The notes under the pieces were generated by a model that had not been told where the DNA came from, did no database searches, and saw only the letters and a list, made by a program, of their open reading frames with translations. From Szabonella sp046295215 (lineage in GTDB: Bacteria > Pseudomonadota > Alphaproteobacteria > Rhodobacterales > Rhodobacteraceae), in contig JBKBNP010000026.1 in NCBI GenBank assembly GCA_046295215.1, positions 1 through 64,000 of the forward strand: 64,000 nt of DNA, written 5' to 3'. Positions 28,999-36,969 of the stretch are shown one piece after another. A program made the translations under genes and the position numbers. Positions within the stretch are counted from its first letter, which is position 1; every line of letters starts with the position of its first letter.

Positions 28999-30204
28999 AT
29001 GCCCCGCTTGCCGCCGCCCCCCTCAAACCGTGCCATCGTTCTGGGCATCACCCCCGGGCTCGACTTTGCGGCAGGGGCGCTGATCGCCGCATTGATGCGG
29101 CAGGAGCCGGACTTTTCCGGGGCCATCGTGGTCCTGCACAACGGATTGTCGGAGCCGCAGCAGGCGGCATTGTCGCGGCTCGCGCCGGAGGTTCGGTTCG
29201 GCGTCTTTGACGAGCCGGCGCTGATGGCGCGTCTGGGCATGGGCATCGTGCCGCAGCTTGCCGATCTGCTGGCACGGTTCAGCCCCTTGTTTCTGGCCAA
29301 GCTGACGCTGCCGGACATGCTGGACGACTTTGCAAAGGTGCTGTGGCTGGATGCCGACATGCTGATCCGCAAGCCGCTGGGTCCGGTCTGGTCCTTCGAC
29401 TGCCTGACATGGCGGCCCTTGCCGCAGGGGGCCTTTGCGCGCCGCGCAAGGGTGCTGGCCGCGTTTGACGATCTGCCACGCGCGGCCTCGGTTCCGCTGT
29501 TGAACGGCGGGCTGGTGGGCGTGGGGCAGCGGTTTCGCGACCATGCCACATCGGCAGATCTCTTCGCGCTCGCCCGCCGCATCCTGACAGGCTGCAAGAC
29601 CGACCAGGTGGATGAGCTGGCCTTCTATCTGCTGGCCGCGAGCCGGGGCATGGCGGTCCATCCGCAGCCGCTGGCCTACAATCATCCGGTCGGGATGGCG
29701 GGGGCGGCAGGGGCGGCGATCCTGCATGCCATCGGGCCGCACAAGTTCTGGAACGCGACGCCGCTGATTGGCGGCTGCCCGGACTGGCAGGCGCATCAGG
29801 CGACCTATGTCGCGGCTGGCGGGCGGGCCTATGACGGGCCGCTGCTTCTGGACGACGAATACCCGCTGGGGCTCGATCGGGCGCTGCGCAGTGCGGAGTT
29901 GCGCGCCTTCTGGGCAGGCGTCTATGCCGTGCTGCGCCCCGCCCTTCCGCCCGGTATCCTGCCGGATCTGGCCACCGGCCGCCCCTATCTGCGCCTGTTC
30001 CTTCGGGGGCGGCCGGACAGCCAGCATATCCGGCTGACCCGGCAGACAAATCCAGACAGGCTGGGACTGGAGGCACATCTCGCCTCGGCAGCCGAGCGGG
30101 AGCGGGTCGAGGAGGCCCTGCCCGGCGTCACGGGCAAGGATCTGTCGCTGCCCGTGGACAAGGTTCCGGGCGCGCTGCGTCGGCTGCTGGCCGCAATCTT
30201 CTAG
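28999..30204 (+). CDS. Glycosyltransferase, GT8-like
   Basis: 401 aa from ATG 28999 (MPRLPPPPSNRAIVLG); an upstream ATG at 28861 overlaps the divergent accD promoter region. The N-terminal nucleotide-sugar domain shows AIVLGITPGLDFAAGALIA, then the metal-binding DxD as KVLWLDADMLI (about 114-124) and LNGGLVGVGQRF, the pattern of GT8 (glycogenin/LgtC-like) enzymes. Acceptor and sugar are unknown. The C-terminal 130 residues are not recognisable and may be accessory. No polysaccharide genes lie around it, so its pathway is unclear. Confidence 0.65.
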   Translation: MPRLPPPPSNRAIVLGITPGLDFAAGALIAALMRQEPDFSGAIVVLHNGLSEPQQAALSRLAPEVRFGVFDEPALMARLGMGIVPQLADLLARFSPLFLAKLTLPDMLDDFAKVLWLDADMLIRKPLGPVWSFDCLTWRPLPQGAFARRARVLAAFDDLPRAASVPLLNGGLVGVGQRFRDHATSADLFALARRILTGCKTDQVDELAFYLLAASRGMAVHPQPLAYNHPVGMAGAAGAAILHAIGPHKFWNATPLIGGCPDWQAHQATYVAAGGRAYDGPLLLDDEYPLGLDRALRSAELRAFWAGVYAVLRPALPPGILPDLATGRPYLRLFLRGRPDSQHIRLTRQTNPDRLGLEAHLASAAERERVEEALPGVTGKDLSLPVDKVPGALRRLLAAIF

Positions 30205-30236
30205 GCGCGGGCTCGCAGGCGCGGGCCCTTGGTGCC

Positions 30237-31010
30237 TCAGGCCACGTCGCGGGCGAGCAACTGGCCGCCGGGGCCGGATTTCACCTCGAAGCGGCTGATC
30301 CTGCGCACCAGATCGCTGAGCTTGGCGGCCCCATAGGTCCGGGTGTCGAAATCGGGCGCGCCTTGCGTGATGTATTGCCCGATCTGGCCCAGCGAATACC
30401 ATTCGCCTTCGGGGTCGATGGCGCGCATCGCGGCGATGATATGGGGAATCGCCTTGGCGGGCGGTTCCTTGCCGCTTCGCGGGGCGGGCGGGGCCTCGAC
30501 CGGCAGATCCGGCATCATGCCGCGTTCCGGGCGGGGCTGTTCGCGGACGGGTTCAGGCGGCTCTTCGCCTCCGGCAAGGTTCTCGACATAGATGAACCGC
30601 TTGCAGGCCATGCGGAACGCCTCGGGCGTCTTTTTCTCGCCAATGCCGTAAACATCGAGGCCCTGTTCGCGGATGCGTGCCGCAAGGCGCGTGAAATCGC
30701 TGTCCGACGACACCAGCACGAAGCCGTCAAAGAGGCCCGAATGGAGAAAATCCATCGCGGCAATGACAAGGCCGATGTCGGAGGCGTTCTTGCCCTTGGT
30801 GTTGGAAAACTGTTGATCGGCCACCATGCCGAGGGCTGCGACCTTGCGCGCCCAGCCACCAAGACGCTGCGCCGACCAGTCGCCATAGATGCGCCGGACC
30901 GACGCCTCGCCCAGACTGGCGATTTCCTCGAAAATCGCCTCGGCATAACCGGCGGGCACATTGTCGGCATCAATGAGGACACAGAGGCGGGGGGAACGGG
31001 GATCGGGCAT
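30237..31010 (-). CDS. NYN-domain (LabA/PIN-like) protein with C-terminal LOTUS-like domain
   Basis: 257 aa, ATG 31010 with AAGGAGG immediately upstream. The PIN-fold NYN domain has the acidic metal residues in CVLIDADNVPAGY (about 10-22), NASDIGLVIAAMDFL and VLVSSDSDFTRLA (about 97-109), so nuclease chemistry is plausible. After a Pro/Glu-rich linker (about 150-185) comes a winged-helix segment (IPHIIAAMRAIDPEGEWYSLGQ to LVRRISRFEV) consistent with an OST-HTH/LOTUS RNA-binding domain. An RNA-processing role is inferred from these families. Confidence 0.8.
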   Translation of the reverse strand: MPDPRSPRLCVLIDADNVPAGYAEAIFEEIASLGEASVRRIYGDWSAQRLGGWARKVAALGMVADQQFSNTKGKNASDIGLVIAAMDFLHSGLFDGFVLVSSDSDFTRLAARIREQGLDVYGIGEKKTPEAFRMACKRFIYVENLAGGEEPPEPVREQPRPERGMMPDLPVEAPPAPRSGKEPPAKAIPHIIAAMRAIDPEGEWYSLGQIGQYITQGAPDFDTRTYGAAKLSDLVRRISRFEVKSGPGGQLLARDVA

Positions 31011-31080
31011 GATGCCTCCTTTTTCGCTCCTTATGCCTCATACCCCGGGATATGGAAAGCGGGGGCGCGCACAGAGGATG

Positions 31081-31107
31081 AAGGCCCGCACGGGTCCGGC
31101 GGGCCTT
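31081..31107 (-). terminator. Hairpin terminator after the 117-aa secreted protein gene
   Basis: AAGGCCCGC (31081-31089) pairs with GCGGGCCTT (31099-31107). It lies 27 bases past the minus-strand stop at 31135 and ends in a short TT, so it is a moderate terminator. Confidence 0.5.
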
Positions 31108-31134
31108 TCCGGTATCGCAACGAGTCGCGGCGGG

Positions 31135-31488
31135 TCAGAAGCAGAAGCCGTTGCGCGCGCAGATCGGCAGGCGGCGGGAGCCTGCGGCGGCCACATCCTC
31201 GATCAACCCGGTCAGCGCCTCGTCACCGGCGGCAAGCGCGCGCGCGCGGGCCAGTGCTGCCTCGTCATCCACCATGCCCGCAACGCCCTCGGGTTCCGCC
31301 CCGCCCATCGTGGCGCGCAGACGCAGCGCGGCAAGGATCAGCAGCGGCTCGCCCCGCGCCTCGCCCAAGGCGATCAGGCGTTCGGCGGTGGCGATGTCGC
31401 CCAGTTGCGAGACGGTCATCGTGGCCTCCTGCGCGGCAAGCGGCAGGGCGGTGGCAAGGGTCAGGGCAGCGGCAAGAAGAAGTTTCAT
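31135..31488 (-). CDS. Small secreted protein of unknown function (117 aa)
   Basis: A textbook signal peptide MKLLLAAALTLATALPLAAQ ends at an Ala-x-Ala-like site (about residue 19). The mature part is a short helical repeat-like region (TAERLIALGEARGEPLLILAALRLRA, then DDEAALARARALAAGDEALTGLIEDVA) resembling one or two TPR-like hairpins. It closes with ICARNGFCF, whose two Cys could form a disulfide in the periplasm. I do not recognise the family. It sits alone between the NYN gene and adhC, both on minus. Confidence 0.7.
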   Translation of the reverse strand: MKLLLAAALTLATALPLAAQEATMTVSQLGDIATAERLIALGEARGEPLLILAALRLRATMGGAEPEGVAGMVDDEAALARARALAAGDEALTGLIEDVAAAGSRRLPICARNGFCF

Positions 31489-31620
31489 CCTGTGGTTTCC
31501 TCCGGGTTTGCATCACTATTGCAAATCTAGGCGCGCGTTTTCGACCGGGCAATCCGCAACAGGGCAGAACGGCGCGGATGACGGCATTTGTCATTCTGCC
31601 CCATTCGCAAGGCCCCGAGG

Positions 31621-31640
31621 CCCCCCCGTTCAGGGGGGGG
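31621..31640 (-). terminator. GC-rich hairpin after the class III alcohol dehydrogenase gene
   Basis: CCCCCCC (31621-31627), loop gttca, then a G9 run (31633-31641): a very stable stem 11 bases past the stop codon of the dehydrogenase. No T-run follows, so it may slow exonucleases rather than terminate. Confidence 0.4.
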
Positions 31641-31651
31641 GGAGCGCAGGA

Positions 31652-32782
31652 TCAGTAAAGCACGACCGAGCGGATGGATTCGCCCTTGTGCATCAAGTCG
31701 AAGGCTTCGTTGATCTGGTCCAGCGGCATGGTGTGGGTAATCATGGGATCGATCTCGATCTTGCCGTCCATATACCAGTCCACGAATTTCGGAACGTCCG
31801 TGCGCCCCTTCGCTCCGCCAAAGGCCGTGCCTTTCCAGACCCGGCCCGTGACAAGCTGGAAGGGCCGTGTCGAAATCTCGGCCCCCGCAGGCGCGACCCC
31901 GATAATGACCGACACGCCCCAGCCCCGGTGCGAACATTCCAGCGCGTCGCGCATCACCTTGACGTTGCCAGTGGCGTCAAAGGAATAATCCACCCCCCCG
32001 ATCTGGTCGAGGCCGCGCTTCGTGAGGGTCACGATCTCCTGCACGACAGATCCTTCGATCTTCGATGGGTTGATGAAATGGGTCATCCCGAATTTGCGGG
32101 CCATCTCCTCCTTGCCGTCATTGAGGTCAACGCCGATGATCATGTCCGCCCCCGCCATGCGCAGGCCCTGAATGACGTTGAGTCCGATGCCACCCAGCCC
32201 GAACACCGCCGCCGTGGACCCGATCTCCACCCCCGCCGTGTTGATGACCGACCCGATGCCGGTGGTAACGCCACAGCCGATATAGCAGATCTTGTCGAAC
32301 GGCGCGTCGGGGCGGACCTTGGCCAGCGCAATCTCGGGCATCACCGTATGGTTGGCGAAGGTCGAACAGCCCATGTAGTGATAGATCGGCGTGCCATCGA
32401 GCATGGAAAACCGCGTGGTGCCATCGGGCATCAACCCCTGCCCTTGGGTGTTGCGGATCGCGGTGCAGAGGTTGGTCTTGCCCGACAGGCAGGAATAGCA
32501 TTGCCGGCATTCGGGCGTGTAAAGCGGGATCACATGGTCGCCGGGTTTCAGGGTCGTGACCCCCTCGCCCACCTCCAGCACCACGCCCGCGCCTTCGTGC
32601 CCGAGGATCGACGGGAAAAGCCCTTCGGGGTCGGCGCCCGAGCGGGTGAATTCATCCGTGTGGCAGATGCCGGTGGCCCTGATTTCCACCAGAACCTCGC
32701 CTGCCTTCGGGCCATCAAGGTTGACTTCCATGATTTCCAAGGGCTTGCCGGGGGCAAGGGCGACGGCGGCACGGGTGCGCAT
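31652..32782 (-). CDS. adhC: S-(hydroxymethyl)glutathione dehydrogenase / class III alcohol dehydrogenase
   Basis: 376 aa, full length for the family. The catalytic zinc site is in ATGICHTDEFTRSG and LGHEGAGVVLEVGEG, the structural zinc in PECRQCYSCLSGKTNLC, and the NAD fold in AVFGLGGIGLNVIQG. The residue pattern is that of class III enzymes, which oxidise the glutathione adduct of formaldehyde to S-formylglutathione. The usual neighbour, S-formylglutathione hydrolase (fghA), is not in the window. The gene is also called flhA or adhI in related bacteria. Confidence 0.95.
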   Translation of the reverse strand: MRTRAAVALAPGKPLEIMEVNLDGPKAGEVLVEIRATGICHTDEFTRSGADPEGLFPSILGHEGAGVVLEVGEGVTTLKPGDHVIPLYTPECRQCYSCLSGKTNLCTAIRNTQGQGLMPDGTTRFSMLDGTPIYHYMGCSTFANHTVMPEIALAKVRPDAPFDKICYIGCGVTTGIGSVINTAGVEIGSTAAVFGLGGIGLNVIQGLRMAGADMIIGVDLNDGKEEMARKFGMTHFINPSKIEGSVVQEIVTLTKRGLDQIGGVDYSFDATGNVKVMRDALECSHRGWGVSVIIGVAPAGAEISTRPFQLVTGRVWKGTAFGGAKGRTDVPKFVDWYMDGKIEIDPMITHTMPLDQINEAFDLMHKGESIRSVVLY

Positions 32783-32852
32783 GGGGGTTTCCTCCTGATC
32801 GGTTTTTTGCGAGGCTGCGGCAAAGCCGGACCGAATGCAACGCGGGAAACAG

Positions 32853-33185
32853 ATGATGCAGCATGCTTTTTCGAAAACCGCCCTGCTTGGCGCCTTGCTG
32901 ATCCTCGCAGCCTGCGGCCCTGCATCCGAGCCGGAGATCTACAATCCGACCGGCGCGCTGCCGGTTGCGGGCGGAATCTTGCAGGGCAGGGAACCGGACA
33001 GCTGCGGCGTCGTTGGATCCATGCGTCTCATGGGTCAACCCGGAGATGCGGCGCAAAGGGCGGGGATTTCCCGTCCGATGAGGGTCATTCCGCTGGGCGG
33101 GATGATGATACAGGACTACAACCCCGAACGCATCAATTTCTACCTCGATGCGAACGGCCTGATCGGAAGGATTTCCTGCGGATGA
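32853..33185 (+). CDS. Lipoprotein with inhibitor I78-like domain (first of a tandem pair)
   Basis: 110 aa if started at the ATG at 32853; an ATG at 32835 would add six residues. The signal ends in a lipobox (LILAACG), so the mature protein is likely lipid-anchored. The remainder follows the I78 pattern DSCGVVGSMRLMGQPGD ... MRVIPLGGMMIQDYNPERIN ... GLIGRISCG, with the two Cys that frame the domain. The usual G-x-x-x-T-M-D-[FY] element is degenerate (GGMMIQDY), so inhibitory function is uncertain. Its stop overlaps the start of the next gene (ATGA), which encodes a better-conserved paralogue. Confidence 0.7.
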   Translation: MMQHAFSKTALLGALLILAACGPASEPEIYNPTGALPVAGGILQGREPDSCGVVGSMRLMGQPGDAAQRAGISRPMRVIPLGGMMIQDYNPERINFYLDANGLIGRISCG

Positions 33186-33466
33186 AACGGATCATTGCCT
33201 CGCCGCTCCTGATGGGGCCGCTCCTGATGGCTCTGCTGGCGGCCTGTGTGCCGCAGGAACCTGCCCCCGGCCCGGTCGCCTCCTGCGGTGCAGAAAACTT
33301 TCAGGGGCTTGTCGGCCAGCACGAACGCGCGCTGCGCGGGATCCGGCTGCCGGAACCCTCGCGCGTGATCCGGCCGGGAATGGCCGTCACGATGGATTTC
33401 CGCGATGACCGCCTGAATGTGGACATCAACGAGCGCCGCCGCATCAGCCGGATCTATTGCGGCTGA
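33182..33466 (+). CDS. Lipoprotein with inhibitor I78-family domain (second of the pair)
   Basis: 94 aa. Signal with lipobox MALLAACV, then the I78 core: ASCGAENFQGLVGQHERALR, RVIRPGMAVTMDFRDDRLN and ISRIYCG. This is a full match to the pattern of the I78 family of small proteinase inhibitors, related in fold to potato inhibitor I. It would sit in the periplasm or outer membrane. It is translationally coupled to the first copy by a 4-base overlap, so the two arose by tandem duplication and one has diverged. Confidence 0.8.
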   Translation: MKRIIASPLLMGPLLMALLAACVPQEPAPGPVASCGAENFQGLVGQHERALRGIRLPEPSRVIRPGMAVTMDFRDDRLNVDINERRRISRIYCG

Positions 33467-33493
33467 TACGGCGGAAACATTTTTACTGATCTT

Positions 33494-33515
33494 GAGGGGC
33501 GGCGGACCGCCCCTC
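33494..33515. terminator. Hairpin between converging genes
   Basis: Perfect 9-bp stem GAGGGGCGG (33494-33502) / CCGCCCCTC (33507-33515) with a 4-base loop, between the I78 gene stop (+) and the cytochrome gene stop (-). No clear T-run follows on either side, so bidirectional termination is likely but not certain. Confidence 0.5.
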
Positions 33516-33536
33516 ACGTCAGGTCACGCAAGCGTC

Positions 33537-33977
33537 TTACTTCTTGGCGCGGAAATCGGTGTGGCAATCGCGGCAGGCACCGCCGATGCCGCCCATGCCC
33601 GCCTGCACCCCGGCGAGCGCGCTGACATCCACCGCCTCGGCGGCGGTCTGAAGCGCGGTGGCGCGGGCCACGAACCCGTCCCAGTTCATCCAGACATCGG
33701 GGCGGGCCTCGGCCACCGGATCATCGGCCTCGGTTTCGAATTTCGCGGGAATCTCGGCGGCGGCGGCAATCAGCGCCGCCTTTGCGGCAGCGGCGGCGGC
33801 GGCGTCGAAACCCGCTGATCCATTGGCCATGTCGCCCAGAACCTTGGTGTTCTGGCCGATCACGCCCATCAGGTCCATCCGGGCCTTCACGGTCGGATCC
33901 TGCACGCCTTCCTTGGCAAGGGCGACCCCGCTGGTCAGGGCAATCGCGACAATCAGGCTTTTGGTCAGAAACTTCAT
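33537..33977 (-). CDS. Cytochrome c' / c-556 family protein
   Basis: 146 aa with signal peptide MKFLTKSLIVAIALTSGVALA. The four-helix-bundle profile (KARMDLMGVIGQNTKVLGDMAN, Ala-rich helix, DVWMNWDGFVARATALQ) ends with the single haem motif CRDCHTDF near the C-terminus, as in cytochromes c' and c-556. These periplasmic proteins bind NO or act as small electron carriers; the axial ligand class cannot be decided here. It is monocistronic, with a TATAGT at 34014-34009 that could be its -10 box. Confidence 0.85.
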   Translation of the reverse strand: MKFLTKSLIVAIALTSGVALAKEGVQDPTVKARMDLMGVIGQNTKVLGDMANGSAGFDAAAAAAAKAALIAAAAEIPAKFETEADDPVAEARPDVWMNWDGFVARATALQTAAEAVDVSALAGVQAGMGGIGGACRDCHTDFRAKK

Positions 33978-34307
33978 TTCACTGGCTCCTCGCTGGAAAT
34001 CTCGTCCGACTATAGCCGCGACATTGCGTCACGGAAGGGGGGTCGTGATCCGCGCGCCCGGGCTCACGGCAATGTCATGCCCTGCAACCAGAAGAGCGGA
34101 AGGGCGCGCCGCCGGCAGGCAGAGGGGAATTTGCGGAATAAAGAGGGAAAAGTCCTGACCCGGCAAATGCTCGGTCCGGTTTCAGCGGCTGGCAGCCGGG
34201 CTTGCGCGGCTACAGGCGCATCAAGGTCGGCAGCGGTGCGTCGCTCTGGCTGTTCCGCGCCGGTCTCAACGCTGTGTCGGGGGGTGTAAAAGCATGAAAT
34301 CCCGCGA
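33978..34307. other. 330-base gap, promoter side of the cytochrome gene
   Basis: Holds the AGCGAGGAG ribosome site of the cytochrome gene and a possible TATAGT -10 box (minus, 34014-34009) with a weak -35. The remainder, up to the end of the caspase-like gene, shows no gene, repeat or clear terminator. Confidence 0.5.
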
Positions 34308-36707
34308 TCAATACAGATCCACCCGCAGTTTCTGCGTCGACCAGTGGATCCGCGCCAGGGCCATCAGCCGGTCCATCCGGTCCTCGGGCACAGGCACCGA
34401 AAACCGCGCGGCCACCCGGTCCGCCGCCGCGCGGCTGCCCGGTCCGAAGGCCCCATCGGCCACCAGATCCTCGCCCAGTTCGATCATCAGCTTCTGCGCG
34501 CCCTGATCCAGCGCCCGGGCGTCCAGCGCCATCAGAACCTCGCGCGCCGCCCCCGAGGAGGCCTCGTTGCGCAACAATGCCGCCTTGGCCGCCCGCGCCG
34601 CCGCATCGCCCGGATCGAAGCCTGCGGGTCGGCGGTTGGCAATCACCCAGGCGCCGTTGGCGCCGCCCCAGCCATCGCCGCGCGCGAGGCCCATGTCATA
34701 CCAGCGCAGCGCCTCGGTCAGATCGGACCGCCCGCCGACATCGCCGTTGAGATACATCCGCCCGATGGCCGTGGGCGCGGTCGGGTGCCCCTGATCGGCC
34801 GCCTGTGCATACCATTGCAGCGCCGCCGCCGGGTCGCGCGCCACGCCCCCCGCCCCGTTGAGTGTGAGCCAGCCCATATTGGCAAATCCGTAGATATCGC
34901 CCCTCGCCGCACTTTCGGTGAAATAGCGCGCGCCGCGTTCGGGATCGTATTGCGGGCTGCCCTCGCGCAGGAACCACGCGCCAAGGCCGTTCATCGAAAA
35001 CGTATGCCCCACCTCCAGCGCGCGCAGCATCAACTCGAACCCCTGCCGTTGCAGCGCGGGGTCGGTTTCCTGTTCCAGCAGCAATTGGCCCAGCGCGTGA
35101 TAAGCGTAGGGATCGCCCAGATCGACGCCGATGGCGAGTTTCGCGAGCGCGGTTTCAGGCGCCTTGGGGCGGGTGGCCCCGCCCACCGCCTGCAGGCGCT
35201 GCACCTCCAGCACGCCCAGCGCCTGCCATGCGCGGATATGGCCCAGTTCCAGCGCCTTTTCAAAGGCGGCCTCCGCCCCATCGAGATCGGCCAAGGCAAG
35301 CAGGACGCGGCCAAGCTGATAGTGGAACCGCCCGACATCGGGCGCGCGGGCCACCGCCGCCTCGCAGGCGGGACGGGCCACGGCGGGTTCGATCTCATTG
35401 GGATAGCGCGCCACGGCCACGCCGTCCGGGTCCAGATAATCGCCCGCCTGATGGTCGCAGGGGTCGATCTCCAGCGTCAGTTGCACGGTCTGCAACACGC
35501 CTCCGCTCGTGATCTGGAATTCATCGGTCACGCGCGGCTCGATCAGGTTCTTGGCGGTGCGTTCCAGCCGGTTGCCGGAATAGATCATCGAACTGAGCTG
35601 ATCGGTGGACATGGTCACAAGCGTCAATCCGCGAAAGCGGTTGCCGCTGGTCACTTCCAGCCGCCCCTCGCCCGGTGCGCGTGACAGCGCCACGGCATCC
35701 GCCCCCACCGCCTCGCGCAGCGCATCGCCCAGGGCCACGCGGGTATCCATCGGCAGCGTCAACTCGATCACGCCTTCGGCCGTGGCCGTTGCCATCGGCA
35801 GATCGGCCGAGGTCATGTCGGGGTCGAGGTTCAGCGACACCTCCTCCACCAGCGAAGAGCTTTCCCAGGGCAGTTGCATCCCGTCCGTATCGGCCCAGAC
35901 CTTCGCGCGCACCTTGCGCAGCATCTCGGGCAGGGGGGCAGCGGGATTGGCCAGCGCCACCTCATGCAGCGCGGTGGTGAAGGGGCTGTTCGCGCCCTCG
36001 CCGTCCAGCGCCTTGGCGCCGGGGGAGGTGGAGAAGATCAGCAACGAATTGATCGGGGTGTCCTGCGCCGTGAACCCGGTGCGCAACGATTGCGGCACGG
36101 GTTCCAGCCCGACGATGCCGGTCTGGTCGGGAAAAGGGTTGTCGCGGCAGGAATCGAGGATCGCCACCAAGGACCGCGCCCGCCCCCCCGCGATGGACAG
36201 AAGGCTGGAGAGCGAGACGGTTTCAAACGGCAGGTCATAGATGCTGGTGATCTGAGCATCGACCGGGATCAGCCGGTTCGACCCGCCGACCTGCACGCCA
36301 TGGCCCGCGAAATAGACCACGAGTTCCGAGCCCTTGACCAGATCCAAGAGCAGGCTGCGCAGCGCGGTCTCGAACCCCCGCTTGGTCAGATCCTCGTAAT
36401 ATTGCACCACATAGCCGCCGCGTCGCAGCACATCGGCCACCAGCCGCGCATCGGCCAGCGCATTGGGCAGCGGTTCGGCATGGGCATAGGTGCCATTGCC
36501 GATGACAAGGGCGTGGCGGTGCTGTGCGGGTTGCGACAGGTCCAGCCGCAGGGGCGGCAGGCCGAGGACTTCCGAAGGGCGTTCGAGCGTGTAGAGCCGG
36601 GACAGCGCATCGGTATCGGGGGTCTGCGCCGCAACGGGCGGCGCAAGTCCAAGCCAGAGTCCTGCCCCAAGGCAGGCAATCGTGTGCAGAAGGCGAGGCA
36701 TGGTCAT
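34308..36707 (-). CDS. Secreted caspase-like (C14) protein with SEL1 repeats and peptidoglycan-binding-like tail
   Basis: 799 aa from ATG 36707 (MTMPRLLHTIACLGAGLWLG); the frame to 37070 lacks a ribosome site and overlaps the preceding lipoprotein gene. After a signal peptide ending PPVAAQ, the caspase p20 fold shows HALVIGNGTYAHAEPLPNA. The catalytic His is in VVYFAGHGVQVGG (about 134) and the Cys in VAILDSCRDNPF (about 186), so the dyad is intact. Residues about 280-460 are a beta-rich linker. Tetratricopeptide/SEL1-like repeats (about 485-690) include GANGAW and GRMYLNGDVGG-type units. The end (ELGEDLVADGAFGPGSRAAADRVAA) resembles a PG_binding_1 unit. A periplasmic peptidase or signalling hub is inferred. 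Confidence 0.8.
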   Translation of the reverse strand: MTMPRLLHTIACLGAGLWLGLAPPVAAQTPDTDALSRLYTLERPSEVLGLPPLRLDLSQPAQHRHALVIGNGTYAHAEPLPNALADARLVADVLRRGGYVVQYYEDLTKRGFETALRSLLLDLVKGSELVVYFAGHGVQVGGSNRLIPVDAQITSIYDLPFETVSLSSLLSIAGGRARSLVAILDSCRDNPFPDQTGIVGLEPVPQSLRTGFTAQDTPINSLLIFSTSPGAKALDGEGANSPFTTALHEVALANPAAPLPEMLRKVRAKVWADTDGMQLPWESSSLVEEVSLNLDPDMTSADLPMATATAEGVIELTLPMDTRVALGDALREAVGADAVALSRAPGEGRLEVTSGNRFRGLTLVTMSTDQLSSMIYSGNRLERTAKNLIEPRVTDEFQITSGGVLQTVQLTLEIDPCDHQAGDYLDPDGVAVARYPNEIEPAVARPACEAAVARAPDVGRFHYQLGRVLLALADLDGAEAAFEKALELGHIRAWQALGVLEVQRLQAVGGATRPKAPETALAKLAIGVDLGDPYAYHALGQLLLEQETDPALQRQGFELMLRALEVGHTFSMNGLGAWFLREGSPQYDPERGARYFTESAARGDIYGFANMGWLTLNGAGGVARDPAAALQWYAQAADQGHPTAPTAIGRMYLNGDVGGRSDLTEALRWYDMGLARGDGWGGANGAWVIANRRPAGFDPGDAAARAAKAALLRNEASSGAAREVLMALDARALDQGAQKLMIELGEDLVADGAFGPGSRAAADRVAARFSVPVPEDRMDRLMALARIHWSTQKLRVDLY

Positions 36708-36708
36708 C

Positions 36709-36969
36709 TCACCAACTACTGCCGCCATCACCGCCACCGCTACCACCCCCATTGCCGCCACCCCCATTGCCGCCTCTTTCCTGCTGAACAGGGACGCGGC
36801 GTTGCGGGGTGGCCTGACGGGTCTGCGGTGCCCTTGGGGCGACCTGCGCAGGCGGCGGCGAGACCTGCGTCCGATAGCGTGGCTGGGGCTGCGGGGCCTC
36901 GCAGGCCGCCGTGAAGGCAAGCGCCGCACCCGCAAGAAACAGTCCTGTCCGACTGGAAAGAAAACGCAT
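36709..36969 (-). CDS. Small proline/glycine-rich lipoprotein
   Basis: 86 aa. The signal MRFLSSRTGLFLAGAALAF ends in a lipobox (FTAACE). The mature part is almost wholly low complexity: a Pro/Gln/Arg stretch with PPPAQVAPRAP and a terminal Gly-rich tail (GGNGGGGNGGG). It could span part of the cell wall or bind other proteins through the Pro region. Its stop lies one base before the ATG of the caspase-like gene, so the two are cotranscribed and probably act together. Confidence 0.6.
   Translation of the reverse strand: MRFLSSRTGLFLAGAALAFTAACEAPQPQPRYRTQVSPPPAQVAPRAPQTRQATPQRRVPVQQERGGNGGGGNGGGSGGGDGGSSW

Noticed and set aside
31151..33466. 771-residue open frame on + through adhC and the I78 genes
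   Set aside because: It reads antisense to adhC and out of frame with the first I78 gene. Only its last 94 codons (the second I78 gene, 33182-33466) are real.
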